64,000 nucleotides of DNA from Chersky-299 sp963749535 (GTDB lineage Bacteria > Actinomycetota > Thermoleophilia > RBG-16-64-13), in contig CAVVNF010000018.1 of the NCBI GenBank assembly GCA_963749535.1, positions 134,118-198,117 on the forward strand, in the 5' to 3' direction. Under the pieces are notes generated by a model. That model had not been told where the DNA came from. It saw only the letters and a program-made list of their open reading frames with translations, and searched no databases. The translations under genes and the position numbers were made by a program. Shown one piece after another: positions 8,368 to 18,744 of this stretch. Each line of letters starts with the position of its first letter. Position 1 is the first letter of the stretch.

Positions 8368-9239
8368 TCACTCCCGTGTCGTCTGGGTATCTGCTGATAC
8401 CCGGGGAGGCTCGCCTTTAACCGCTGGGCGGCCTTGCGCCGGGATCCGCTCAACGAATAGTCCGAGGAATCGGCCGACCTCCGTCGGGTCGCGCAGCCAG
8501 TAGCTTGCCGCGGTCGCGCGATGCAGTTCTCCCACAGCGATCGACGCCCCCCAATCCTTCACCGCGACGAACGCGTCCTCGTCGGTAAGGTCATCGCCCA
8601 GGCAGATCGGAAAGACCCGGTCTCGCGAGATTCCCAGTGTCCCAAGGAGCCAAACGAGCGCCTTCCCCTTGTCCCAATCGAGAGCGGGCGTGAACTCGTA
8701 CACCTTTTTGCCGGAGCTGAGTCGGAGCTCTGGATGAGCACCCGCCATCCGCTTCACAGCCCTCTCCACCGCCTTGAGATCAGAGGGCGGCACAAGCCTG
8801 TAATGGACCGCCACCGACAGCCCTTTGGGCTCTACAACCAGCCCTTCCACCCAGGCGAGGCGTTCCTGAAGTGAGCGCGCGATAGTGGACAAGGAGGCAC
8901 TGAACTCAAGACCTCGCTGCAGATGGACCCCGGGAATCGCGCGGCCCTTCCACCTCGTGGCCGTGGCTGGCCGCGTAGTACACCTTGTCCAGTCCCACGC
9001 TTGCCCGGAGGTCTTCTAGACCTCGTCCGGGACAGGATGCACACAAGGTACTGTTCTGAGAGAGAAGCCAACAGGGCGTGAGTCGCTTCAGACATGACGG
9101 CGAGTTCAGGCCTAGACTCTAGCCCGACCAGCGTCCCGTCGTAGTCGATAAAGAACGCCGTGACCCGGCCCGATCCCAGCCGCCCGAGCTCGTCGAAATA
9201 GTCGAGTGCAGAAGGGAGCGCTGGGCTACTGATCGGCCT
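8368..9239 (-). CDS. otsB: Trehalose-6-phosphate phosphatase (HAD), frame broken twice
   Basis: OtsB removes phosphate from trehalose-6-phosphate. The HAD motif FFIDYDGTLVGLE lies near 9150, and motif IV CLGDDLTDEDAF near 8610. The coding sequence runs through three frames. An extra base near 9027-9031 and another near 8928-8934, both within ccggg-type contexts, separate segments ending CILS, then GRGLEDLRASVGLDKVYYAA, then GVHLQRGLEFSASLSTIARS. With both bases removed, a normal-length enzyme is restored, so sequence error is likely. No clear ATG/GTG start is seen in the first frame; 9239 is the upstream limit of plausible homology, overlapping the preceding gene. Confidence 0.85.
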
Positions 9240-10628
9240 CGAGCTGGCTCTCTCCGGCGGTGCTCCACGCGAGTTTCACGGAGCACTCCGCCGACTGCCA
9301 AGCCGAGACCCCTCCCAATATGACGGCAAGGTCCTGTCTTCCATTCTGTTCAAGGACGCTGGCTGCCACGGTCGAGCGGTAGCCGCTTCGACACAGCACA
9401 TAGATGCGTCTATCAAGCGGGATCTCGGCGATCTGCGGCGGCAATCTCAGCAGGTCGACGTGGCGGGCTGCGGCACGCGCCCCTGCTGATCTAGTTCGTG
9501 CTGGGCTCGTACGTCGATGAGATAGGGATCACGATCGGATTCGAGTTCACGACACATGCTGTGGACGGTGACCCCCGCGGTTTGGGCGGCGGGGAGCCCA
9601 CGCATCAGCCACGCATCAATCCCTCCGGCCAGGCACCCGGTGACACTTTCGAACCCCATGCGGGCCAATTGAACCCTACCCACCGCTGCCGACCCGCCCT
9701 CTTCGGTGACAAGAAGGATCGGACGCGCCGGGTCGAGGAACCAGCCGGCATACCGGGAGACGCCGCCTGGACCGAGGAAGAGCGACCCTTGGATATGCGC
9801 CGGAAGGTAGGCAAGTTCCGGCCTGAGGTCGACAACCTGCGCGGAATCCACGATGTCTGCGAAGGCGCGAGGGGCTATGAAGGTGGGACTGATCTCGGGC
9901 AGTGCTGGCGCGCCGCGCACATTGAGCTTTTCGGCCGTGGAGAAATAAGGCGGCAGATCCGATTGCGCCCCGGCGGCGGCGACAAAGGCTTCCACGTCTG
10001 TAAGGCCTAAGCTGGGGTTGAGCCTGCGTTCCATGCCGATCGTGGTCCAGGCACGGTCCGCCACGGCTCGGCTGCAGATGGTGCCCGCGCCATGCGCGGG
10101 CCAGAGCAGCACGTTGTCGCCCAACACGAGCAGCCGGTGGAAAAGGGTCTCGTGAAGCAGGCCTCTCATCTCCGCAGTACGTCCAAGTCCAAGGAGGTCT
10201 GTACGCCCGGTGTCGCCGGCCAGGAGCGTGTCCCCTGAGAACAGCATCCATGGCGAGCCTGCCCGGTCGCGCAGCAGGTAGCTGATGCCGCCCTCCGTGT
10301 GCCCAGGAGATGCGATCGTCTCCAGGTTCAGTCCACCCACCTGGAAATCCTGGCCTTCGCGGAGGGGCTGGCCGTACTCGTACGGCAATTGAGAGTCCGC
10401 GTGCCAGACTTCCGCTCCGGAACGGCTCGCCAGTTCTACCGATCCGAGTACCAGGTCCTCGTGCCGATGCGTCTCCAGCACGTACATGATCTGCAGTCCG
10501 GCTCGCCGAGCTTCGTCGAGGTAGACGGCGCAATCGCGCCTGGGATCGATGACCACGGCCTTGCCGGCGTCTCCCACCAGATACGAAAAGTGCGCCAGAC
10601 CTTCGGTGACTATCCGTTGAAAATGCAC
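9226..10628 (-). CDS. MBL-fold hydrolase with two rhodanese domains (persulfide dioxygenase/sulfurtransferase type), one frameshift
   Basis: The N-terminal ~230 residues are a metallo-beta-lactamase fold with ETHRHEDLVLGS, SPGHTEGGISY and SGDTLLAGDTGRTDL. These supply the His, His and Asp ligands expected for an ETHE1-like mononuclear iron site, though the usual HxHxDH ends in Leu instead of His. Two rhodanese domains follow. The first lacks a catalytic Cys (LLVTEEGGSA); the second has CRSGYRS. A missing base near 9470-9475 splits the second rhodanese domain: frame 1 ends at GRVPQPATSTC, while the other frame continues at IAEIPLDRRIYVLCRSGYRS. The start is ATG at 10628. A role in sulfide/persulfide handling fits the nearby sulfur genes. 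Confidence 0.85.
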
Positions 10629-10911
10629 GTCGTCCTCTCTGCCGGGGCTGGTGTCGCGCGTCGCCCTTCTCCGGCAGTGTACCCCTCGATGCCGCGAATG
10701 ATGTCCAAGGGCAAGCTCCTACGGATTCCGGGCGGCCAGAGACAAGAATCAGCCTTTTAGCAGCCGTATACAACAAACGTGAATCGGGTATGATGAGCGC
10801 GCATCGATAGGACGGCTCTCAAGGCGACGTGCAGAGTGCTTCATCATGTCCGTTCGTCCGCAAGTGCATCCGAACGCATGCGGTCCTGTCCCTTAGTCGT
10901 TGGAGGATTTG

Positions 10912-11331
10912 ATGAGCACGGCAAGATTGTACGTGGGAAATCTGTCCTACGGCACCACCAAAGAGACGCTTGAGAAGGTCTTCTCGGCGCATGGTGAAGT
11001 GGTGTCAGTCAACCTCATCACCGACCGTCAGACCGGCCGGCCCAAGGGTTTCGCGTTCGTTGAGATGTCGACTCCGGAAGAGGGCGAGGCTGCTAAGGCT
11101 GCGCTCAATGGGACCGACCTGGACGGGCGTGCCATCAACGTCGACAGTGCTCGGGAGCAGGAACAGCGCAAGCCGGGCGGCTTCGGTGGCAGTCGCGGTG
11201 GCGGCGGGTACGGTGGCGGCGGTGGTGGCTACGGTGGTGGTGGCGGCGGTTACGGCGGCGGCAGTCGCGGTAGCGGCGGCTACGGCGGCTCCAGCCGCAG
11301 TGGGGGCCGGGAGGGCGGCTCCCGCTGGTAG
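10912..11331 (+). CDS. Glycine-rich RRM RNA-binding protein
   Basis: This 139-residue protein has one RNA recognition motif (residues 1-80) with RNP2 LYVGNLSY and RNP1 KGFAFVEM, then a Gly/Tyr/Ser-rich tail of GGGGYGGG-like repeats. Such proteins bind RNA and are often cold-induced in bacteria; induction here is not shown. The ATG at 10912 has tggagg five bases upstream; an in-frame TTG at 10900 lies within that ribosome site. A possible -10 box (TATGAT, 10789-10794) lies about 120 bases upstream, leaving a long 5' leader. A clear hairpin terminator follows the gene. Confidence 0.92.
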   Translation: MSTARLYVGNLSYGTTKETLEKVFSAHGEVVSVNLITDRQTGRPKGFAFVEMSTPEEGEAAKAALNGTDLDGRAINVDSAREQEQRKPGGFGGSRGGGGYGGGGGGYGGGGGGYGGGSRGSGGYGGSSRSGGREGGSRW

Positions 11332-11388
11332 ATCAAAGCTACTTCGCTGGCTGAACTGCGATCCGGCCAGATGACTAATGATCGAACG

Positions 11389-11418
11389 AAGGCGCCGGCC
11401 GGTCCGGCGCCTTTTGTT
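11389..11418 (+). terminator. Rho-independent terminator after the RRM gene
   Basis: The stem aaggcgccgg/ccggcgcctt with a 5-base loop is followed by a T-rich run (ttttgttt). It lies about 60 bases after the RRM stop codon and before the sulfur-gene operon. Confidence 0.85.
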
Positions 11419-11507
11419 TGAGCGCCGCCGGCGGCGGGTAGCCCGCCGGTATCAGAGTTGTCGGATACTGGCCAGATGCGCCGGCCGGTGAGGGGAGGCT
11501 TCTAACA

Positions 11508-11729
11508 GTGGCTGAGATCAAGCTCGACGTACGAGGCGAGACCTGCCCGGTGCCCCTAGTGGAGGTGCGCAAGGCTCTCCGACAGGCGGCGCCGGGAGAC
11601 GTGGTCGAGGTCGTGGGTACCCATCCATCGTCCAAGAAAGAGATCCCGATGGCGGTCAAGGCCTTGAAGCTCGAATTGCTCAGCGTGGAGGAGGAGGGCG
11701 ACACGTGGAAGATCAGGATACGGCGATGA
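11508..11729 (+). CDS. tusA: TusA/SirA-like sulfurtransferase
   Basis: This is a 73-residue sulfur carrier. The active-site motif RGETCPVPLVEV (CPxP) near residue 10 carries the persulfide Cys. The fold and length match TusA/YedF family proteins that pass sulfur between desulfurases and acceptors. The GTG start at 11508 lies nine bases after ggggagg. Its stop overlaps the dsrE start (ATGA). It is the first gene of a tusA-dsrE-cysteine desulfurase-iscU set, so it probably relays sulfur for Fe-S or tRNA modification. The gene symbol is by family. Confidence 0.88.
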   Translation: MAEIKLDVRGETCPVPLVEVRKALRQAAPGDVVEVVGTHPSSKKEIPMAVKALKLELLSVEEEGDTWKIRIRR

Positions 11730-12176
11730 ACGAGCCGGCCGCCGTCGAAAAGGCAACGCTGGTCGTCCACAGCGGGGATTTCGACAAGATCTACAGCGCG
11801 TTCATCATCGGCAACGGCGCGCTCGCCATGGGCATGGAAGCGTCCATGTACTTCACCTTCTGGGGCCTCCTGCGACTCAAGAAGGGTCAAGCTCGACAGA
11901 GGTCCGCTCTCCAAGATGCACATGCTCGGCTTGGGCAAATGGATGGTCAAGCGGAGGATGAAGAGAAGCAACGTCGTTTCCCTGGAGCGGCTGGCCCAGG
12001 ATTTCAAGGACGCTCGGCGGCAAGATCTTCGCGTGCGACATGACCATGGACATCATGGGAGTCGGACCGGAGGACCTTCGCGCAGGATCTCATCGCCGAG
12101 TACTGCGCGGTGGGCACCTACATCGAAGCGAGAGCTCGCTGCATCTGACGCGTGACGCATCACCCTCTTCATCTAG
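11726..12176 (+). CDS. DsrE/DsrF-like family protein, multiple frameshifts
   Basis: The N-terminus (ATLVVHSGDFDKIYSAFIIG, NGALAMGMEASMYFTFWGLL) is that of the DsrE/DsrF-like family of peroxiredoxin-like sulfur proteins. Homology then moves to a second frame (MHMLGLGKWMVKRRMKRSNV) near 11887, a third (IFACDMTMDIMGVGPEDL) near 12009, and again near 12085. The C-terminal ITLFI ends at the TAG 12174-12176. All parts are in order and conserved, so single extra bases, not decay, explain the pattern. It is coupled to tusA by ATGA. Family members often pair with TusA and rhodanese proteins in sulfur relay. Confidence 0.8.
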
Positions 12177-12185
12177 GAGGCCTAC

Positions 12186-13410
12186 ATGTTCGGGGAGACC
12201 GTGTATCTCGACAACGCCGCGGCCACGCGGCTGGACGAGCGTGTGCTGGAGGCGATGAAGCCCTATCTTGTTCGACACCTACGCGGTGGCCACGTCGGAG
12301 TTCGGCTACTCGCATGGGCATCGAGGCGCGAGAGGCGCTGGAGCGGCGCGCGCGGCATCGCTCGCCGGCAGACTGGGCGGCGCCGCCGAGGAGTTCGTCT
12401 TCACTTCGGGGAGCACCGAGTCGAGCAATATGGCTCTCAAGGGCGTGGCGCTGGCCCTGGGCGAGAAGAAGGGCCGGCATCTCGTCACGTCTCGCATCGA
12501 GGACTTCCCCGTGCTCAATACCGCGCGCGGCACTCGAGCGACAGGGCTTCAGCGTGACTACCTTGCTGAGTGGACGGCGACGGGTTGCGTCGACCCGGCC
12601 GCAGTCGAGCAGGCCATCTCTCCCGAGACGATCCTGGTCTCGCGTCCAGCACGCCAACCAGGAGATCGGCACGGTGCAGGACATCGACAGCATCGCCACG
12701 ATCTGCCAGGCAAAGGGAGTCCTGTTCCACACGGACGCCACCCACACGTTTCGGCAGGGTGCCCCTGGACGTGAACCCGGATGCCGGTGGACCTGGTGAC
12801 TGTGGCGGCTCACACGATCCACGGGCCGAGAGGCATGGGCGGGCTGTATCTCCGTGCGCAAGGGTACGCCGCTCAGGCAAGTGGATGGACGGTGGCTTCC
12901 AGGAGTTCGACTGACGCGCCGGGGTGGAGGACATCGCCGGCGCGGTCGGCTTCGCCACGGCCGCTCGAACTGGTGACCGATGAAGAGAACGACACGCCTC
13001 CAGGGTCATCCGCGACCGGCTCCTCGACAGAGCTTGGCCGAGATCCCGCTACACCACCCTCAACGGGCACCGTACCCGCCGCCTGCCGCAGAACGCCAAC
13101 ATCACGTTCCACTACGTCGAGGGCGAGTCGATAACCCTGCAGCTGGACATGCGGGGATTCGCGGTCAGCACCGGCTCCGCCTGCTTCAGCACGTCGCTCG
13201 AGGCGAGCCACGTGATCCTCGGCATCGGCGGCGACCACGAGCGAGCGCACGGCTCGGTGCGCTTCAGCTTCGGGCGTTACAACACCCAGGAAGACGCCGA
13301 CGGGGTGGTCGACGCCATCGCCGAAGTGGTGAGCGAGCTGCGCGCCATCAGCCCGCTGGCCCCCAAGAGAGCAGACGGGACGGCGAGAAAGCGCACCGTG
13401 CAAGAGAAGG
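12186..13410 (+). CDS. iscS: Cysteine desulfurase (IscS/NifS family), many frameshifts
   Basis: This PLP enzyme takes sulfur from cysteine for Fe-S assembly. Recognisable pieces in order are VYLDNAAATRLDERVLEAMK, EEFVFTSGSTESSNMALKG, SVQHANQEIGTVQDIDS, VLFHTDATHTFG, TVAAHTIHGPRGMGGLYLR (PLP Lys position occupied by His-Thr-Ile-His rather than the usual SxHKxxGP), and GFAVSTGSACFSTSLEASHV with the active Cys. They lie in all three frames. At least a dozen single-base changes are needed (for example near 12270, 12322, 12530, 12569, 12643, 12750, 12780, 12970 and 13050). The locus is read as one damaged or mis-sequenced gene. The stop is not resolved; iscU starts at 13414. Confidence 0.85.
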
Positions 13411-13413
13411 ACG

Positions 13414-14052
13414 ATGGACCAAGTTCCCCTACAACGAGACGGTGCTGGAGCACTTCCGCACCCCCACAACGTGGGCGAGCTGGAGAACCCGGACGGCAAG
13501 GCCATCGAGGGCAGCCCGGCCTGCGGCGACATGGTCTCGGTGAACATCAAGGTCGATCCCGAGACGCAAGGTCATCGAGGACATCAAGTTCGAGCTACGG
13601 CTGCGCCTCCAACATCGCCACCGGGTCGATCATCACCGAGCTGGCCAAGGGCAAGACGCATCGAGGAGGCCAAGAAGATCTCCTGGAAGCAGGCGTCGGA
13701 CGCACTGGGCGGGCTGCCGCCGATCAAGGCGCACTGCTCGGTCCTGGCGGTGGAGGGACTGCGGGCGGCGGTGCGCGACTACGAGGAGCGCACGGCCTGG
13801 TGGAGGAGCGCGAGCCGACGACGGTCAAGATCATCGAGAAGCGCCTGCGGCACGTCATGAACCCGCTTATGGGGCTCGACATCGTGCGCACCGACCTGGT
13901 CAAGGACATCTCGTTCGAAGGACGGCATCGGTGCGAAGGTGGTGGTCGACCTGACCGGACCATCAGTTCGCCGCGGCGATCAAGAACGACATCGCCGAGA
14001 AGATCGAGCCGCTCTGGGACGTGCAGCAGGTGGAGATCGAGTTCGTGGGTAG
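13414..14052 (+). CDS. iscU: IscU-type Fe-S scaffold joined to a MIP18/DUF59-like domain, frameshifted
   Basis: The first part shows IscU motifs: NVGELENPDGKAIEGSPACG, YGCASNIATGSIITELAKG and LPPIKAHCSVLAVEGLRAAV, which contain the three cluster-binding Cys. The second part, from about 13805, reads TVKIIEKRLRHVMNPLMGLD, then VRTDLVKDISFE and KNDIAEKIEPLWDVQQVEIE, like MIP18/SufT-type assembly factors. Frames change near 13425, 13467, 13569, 13660, 13792, 13920 and 13965. Because of these errors I cannot tell whether the two parts are fused or are two overlapping genes; a GTG at 13800 could start the second. It follows the desulfurase, completing a sulfur-to-cluster operon. Confidence 0.78.
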
Positions 14053-14186
14053 GCCTCGTCGGTCTGAGCCCACCGCCTCGCGACGCGCGGCGCACGATAT
14101 ACCCCGCGGTGACCGTCGCGGTGCGACTACTGCTCCCGCGACCAGCGAGTGTGCGGCCTCAGCCACATGTCTCGCTCGCGCTCCCG

Positions 14187-15457
14187 TCACGGGTCTGACT
14201 GAACGCCGGGCGAACAGGAGACGGCGACCAGTCGCGTGACCTGGGCTGCGTCGGTCGGGGAGATCAGGTGCTGGTCCGCGGTGAACGGGGTGGATCCTCC
14301 AGCTTCCAGATCGTCGAGATAGCTCGCCTGAAACCCCAGCAGCCCGCCATCCGCGCCATACAAAGCCACTCCGACGTCGACAAGGCTCGCATCCTTGCCC
14401 GTGTCGTTGACAACCTCGCCCGCCGCGACATAGCCGACCGTTGGGTCGACGTGGCCCTCCAGCCGGCTCACAAGCAAACGCGGAGAAGATGTGCCCACCG
14501 GGAGGCCCGTAAGATTGAGATGGACGCTCGCCGCCACGGGGACTCCCGGCATCACCGTGCTCTCGAACCCGATGAACGCGGCCTCGCCAGGGGCGAGAAC
14601 GCGAGGGATGAACTCCAGAAGGTCCCTCTCCCACAACGTCCCGCCCTGGGCCGCCATACCGGAAGCCAGACCACTAAGCTCTACCAGAGCGTTGCCCCGG
14701 TTCTCGATGCGGGCGGCGTAGTGCTGACTCGTCATCCCGGCTGTCGCTCCGCCCGCCTGCCAGGTCGCGAGGTGCTCGTCCGTCACAGCCAGGAGGTGCA
14801 GCGAAGGGGACGCATATCTGAGTGCTATGAGATTGCTGAGGAGGGCGGCCGCTTCGCCCCGGGTGATGGGGTCGGTCGGCCGGTCCTTGGCAGCGGACCA
14901 TTCGAGCCCGTCAAGAAGTCCGGCGTATTGAGCTCTGTCGGCCCAAGGCGTGTGGACGGTGTCGAAGGTGCCGAACACCGAGGTCACCCCGGGCGGCGGT
15001 TCCTGCGTGAGAGCGGTCACGGAGCGGGAGACCATGGTTATCGCTTGGGCGATGGTTATGTTCCGCGTTGGAGCGAACATCGGTGGCCGCGGACCCTTGT
15101 GGTGATCCCATCGTCGGCTGCTGCGGCTACATAGTGATACGGATACAGCTCGCCCGCCTCGTTGGCCACATCTGAGAATGGGCATACGCTCGTGTCGCTC
15201 ACGGGCAGCGCCAAGGCCAGCACGATCATCTTCGCGAACTGCTGCCTGGTCACGTTTTGACCGGGTCCGAAGCTCCCGTCTTGGAAGCCCTCGACGATGT
15301 GGGCGGCGGCAAGTGCTTCGATCTGAGGTTGGTAGGCACATTCGTCGCCAACGTCGGAGAAACGGCTGGCGAGCGCCGGAGGTGCGACCATGCCGAACAA
15401 CAGCGCCGCCGCCATGAAGAAAAGGCCAAGGCCGGTGATTGTCCGTCGTGCATCCAC
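14187..15457 (-). CDS. SLH-domain surface protein, one frameshift
   Basis: A signal-like segment (TITGLGLFFMAAALLFGM, cleavage near PPALAS) leads into SLH repeats (FSDVGDECAYQPQIEALAAA, HIVEGFQDGSFGPGQNVTRQ). The frame breaks near 15107 between AAAADDGIT and KGPRPPMFAP, then continues with a third SLH-like repeat ending TRGEAAALLSNLIALRY. The C-terminal ~170 residues (LASGMAAQGGTLWERDLLEF, GFESTVMPGVPVAASVHLNL) form an unassigned beta-rich domain. The start is a GTG at 15457, chosen because it sits just before the signal segment. SLH domains bind secondary cell-wall polymers, anchoring the protein outside the cell. Confidence 0.8.
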
Positions 15458-15537
15458 CCCAAGGACTCTAGCATGGGGTTCGGCCTGGTGCGCGCCGCGG
15501 GGTCGGCTCGGGGCAGCGGTATCTCCGTGCGCGGGCT

Positions 15538-17646
<2,109 letters not shown>

Positions 17647-17760
17647 GGTCACTCCTTCGGGGCCGGGCGCTTCGCGCGGCGTTACCGGGCGCGTTCGCTT
17701 ATCCTTTCCCCCGCCGTTTCTTTTGTACTCAACTCGCAGCAGCGCATCCAGGTGTAATAA

Positions 17761-17785
17761 TGGGAATCATTGAATGGAAATCATT
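17761..17785. repeat. Short direct repeat upstream of the small membrane protein
   Basis: tgggaatcatt (17761-17771) and tggaaatcatt (17775-17785) differ by one base and start 14 bases apart. They lie just after an AT-rich taataat stretch and 38 bases before the start codon at 17823. This could be a regulator site, but no regulator is known here. Confidence 0.35.
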
Positions 17786-17822
17786 GTCGACCGGTTGCGG
17801 CGCGGTGCTTCAGGAGGCTTGC

Positions 17823-17969
17823 ATGCCCAGGTTCGTAGGCAGGAGAACGCACGGTATTTGGTGGGACTTGGGCGCCTTGATCGTCCTGGCCATCATCATC
17901 TTCGTCGTCCTAGAGGTCACCGGCACGGTGCACGCGTTCGGCGCCCTGCCCGGCCCTGCTCTGGGCTGA
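17823..17969 (+). CDS. Small single-span membrane protein
   Basis: This is a 48-residue protein with a basic N-terminus (MPRFVGRRTHGIWWDLG) and one hydrophobic helix (GALIVLAIIIFVVLEVTG, residues 17-34). The start codon has an aggagg ribosome site six bases upstream, which supports real translation. It lies 51 bases before the PRC-barrel gene. I do not recognise the family. Co-expression with the PRC-barrel protein is possible. Confidence 0.6.
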   Translation: MPRFVGRRTHGIWWDLGALIVLAIIIFVVLEVTGTVHAFGALPGPALG

Positions 17970-18020
17970 GACTGCTCGGCACGCCCGCACTGTGAGAATG
18001 CCCCCCTCCAAGGAGGTCTC

Positions 18021-18551
18021 ATGAAGGCAAGTGAAGTGGTGGGTCGCACCGCCGTCGCGCGGGAAGGTGGCCAAGAGCTTGGCAAGATCAAGGACCTCGT
18101 TGTCGATGCGCCGGGTAAGCAGGTGCTGGGGCTTATCGTATCGGAGGGTCTGCTTAAGGCGGCTCGTGTCGTTCAGTGGTCATCGATCCAGGCGATAGGT
18201 CCGGATTCCGTGATCCTTTCCACACCCGAGAGCGTCGTCAAGGCCTCCGAAATCCCTGAGATCCAGACGGTGCTCGACGACAAGAAGTCGATCCGCGGCC
18301 TGCGTCTCCAGACCACCGAGGGCAAGGACCTGGGCAAGGTGGAGGATTTCGAGTTCGACGAAAAGACGGGGCTCGTGGAGGGCTACGTCCTCTCCGGTGG
18401 GCTCTTCGCCGATACGGTCTCCGGACATTCGTTCCTGCCCACGCCTTTCTCGATCGAATTGGGGAAGGACGTTGCCTTCGTCTCGCCCGAGGCGGAGGCC
18501 ACGGTGAAACAACTGAGCGGCGGTATCAAGGGAGCATTCAAGCGGGATTGA
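18021..18551 (+). CDS. PRC-barrel domain protein (two tandem domains)
   Basis: The 176-residue protein contains two PRC-barrel-like halves. The first (residues 1-75) has MKASEVVGRTAVAREGGQEL then GKIKDLVVDAPGKQVLGLIV. The second (80-160) has SIRGLRLQTTEGKDLGKVED then FEFDEKTGLVEGYVLSGGLF. PRC barrels occur in photosynthetic reaction centres, RimM and many stand-alone bacterial proteins thought to bind other macromolecules. The ATG follows a near-perfect ribosome site, ccaaggaggtctc. No partner is evident. Confidence 0.88.
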   Translation: MKASEVVGRTAVAREGGQELGKIKDLVVDAPGKQVLGLIVSEGLLKAARVVQWSSIQAIGPDSVILSTPESVVKASEIPEIQTVLDDKKSIRGLRLQTTEGKDLGKVEDFEFDEKTGLVEGYVLSGGLFADTVSGHSFLPTPFSIELGKDVAFVSPEAEATVKQLSGGIKGAFKRD

Positions 18552-18744
18552 CGAGCCGGGGGAGACTCCCCGCGTTGAGGACGGCGTGCCCGGACTGGTC
18601 GTCGTCGACTATGCCGAGGATGCGTCCGAAGAGGCCCCGGGCTTTGCTGCACTCCTTCTTGATAGATACTAGGCTTCAAAGGGAAGGGTCGTGTCCCGAC
18701 GCGCATGCAGGTCGTCTCGGTGCCGCAGCTGCGCCCGCGCGCGG

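Noticed and set aside
11726..14052. Programmed frameshifting in the Fe-S operon
   Set aside because: Far too many shifts at unrelated sites without slippery sequences or conserved stimulatory structures; sequence error explains them better.
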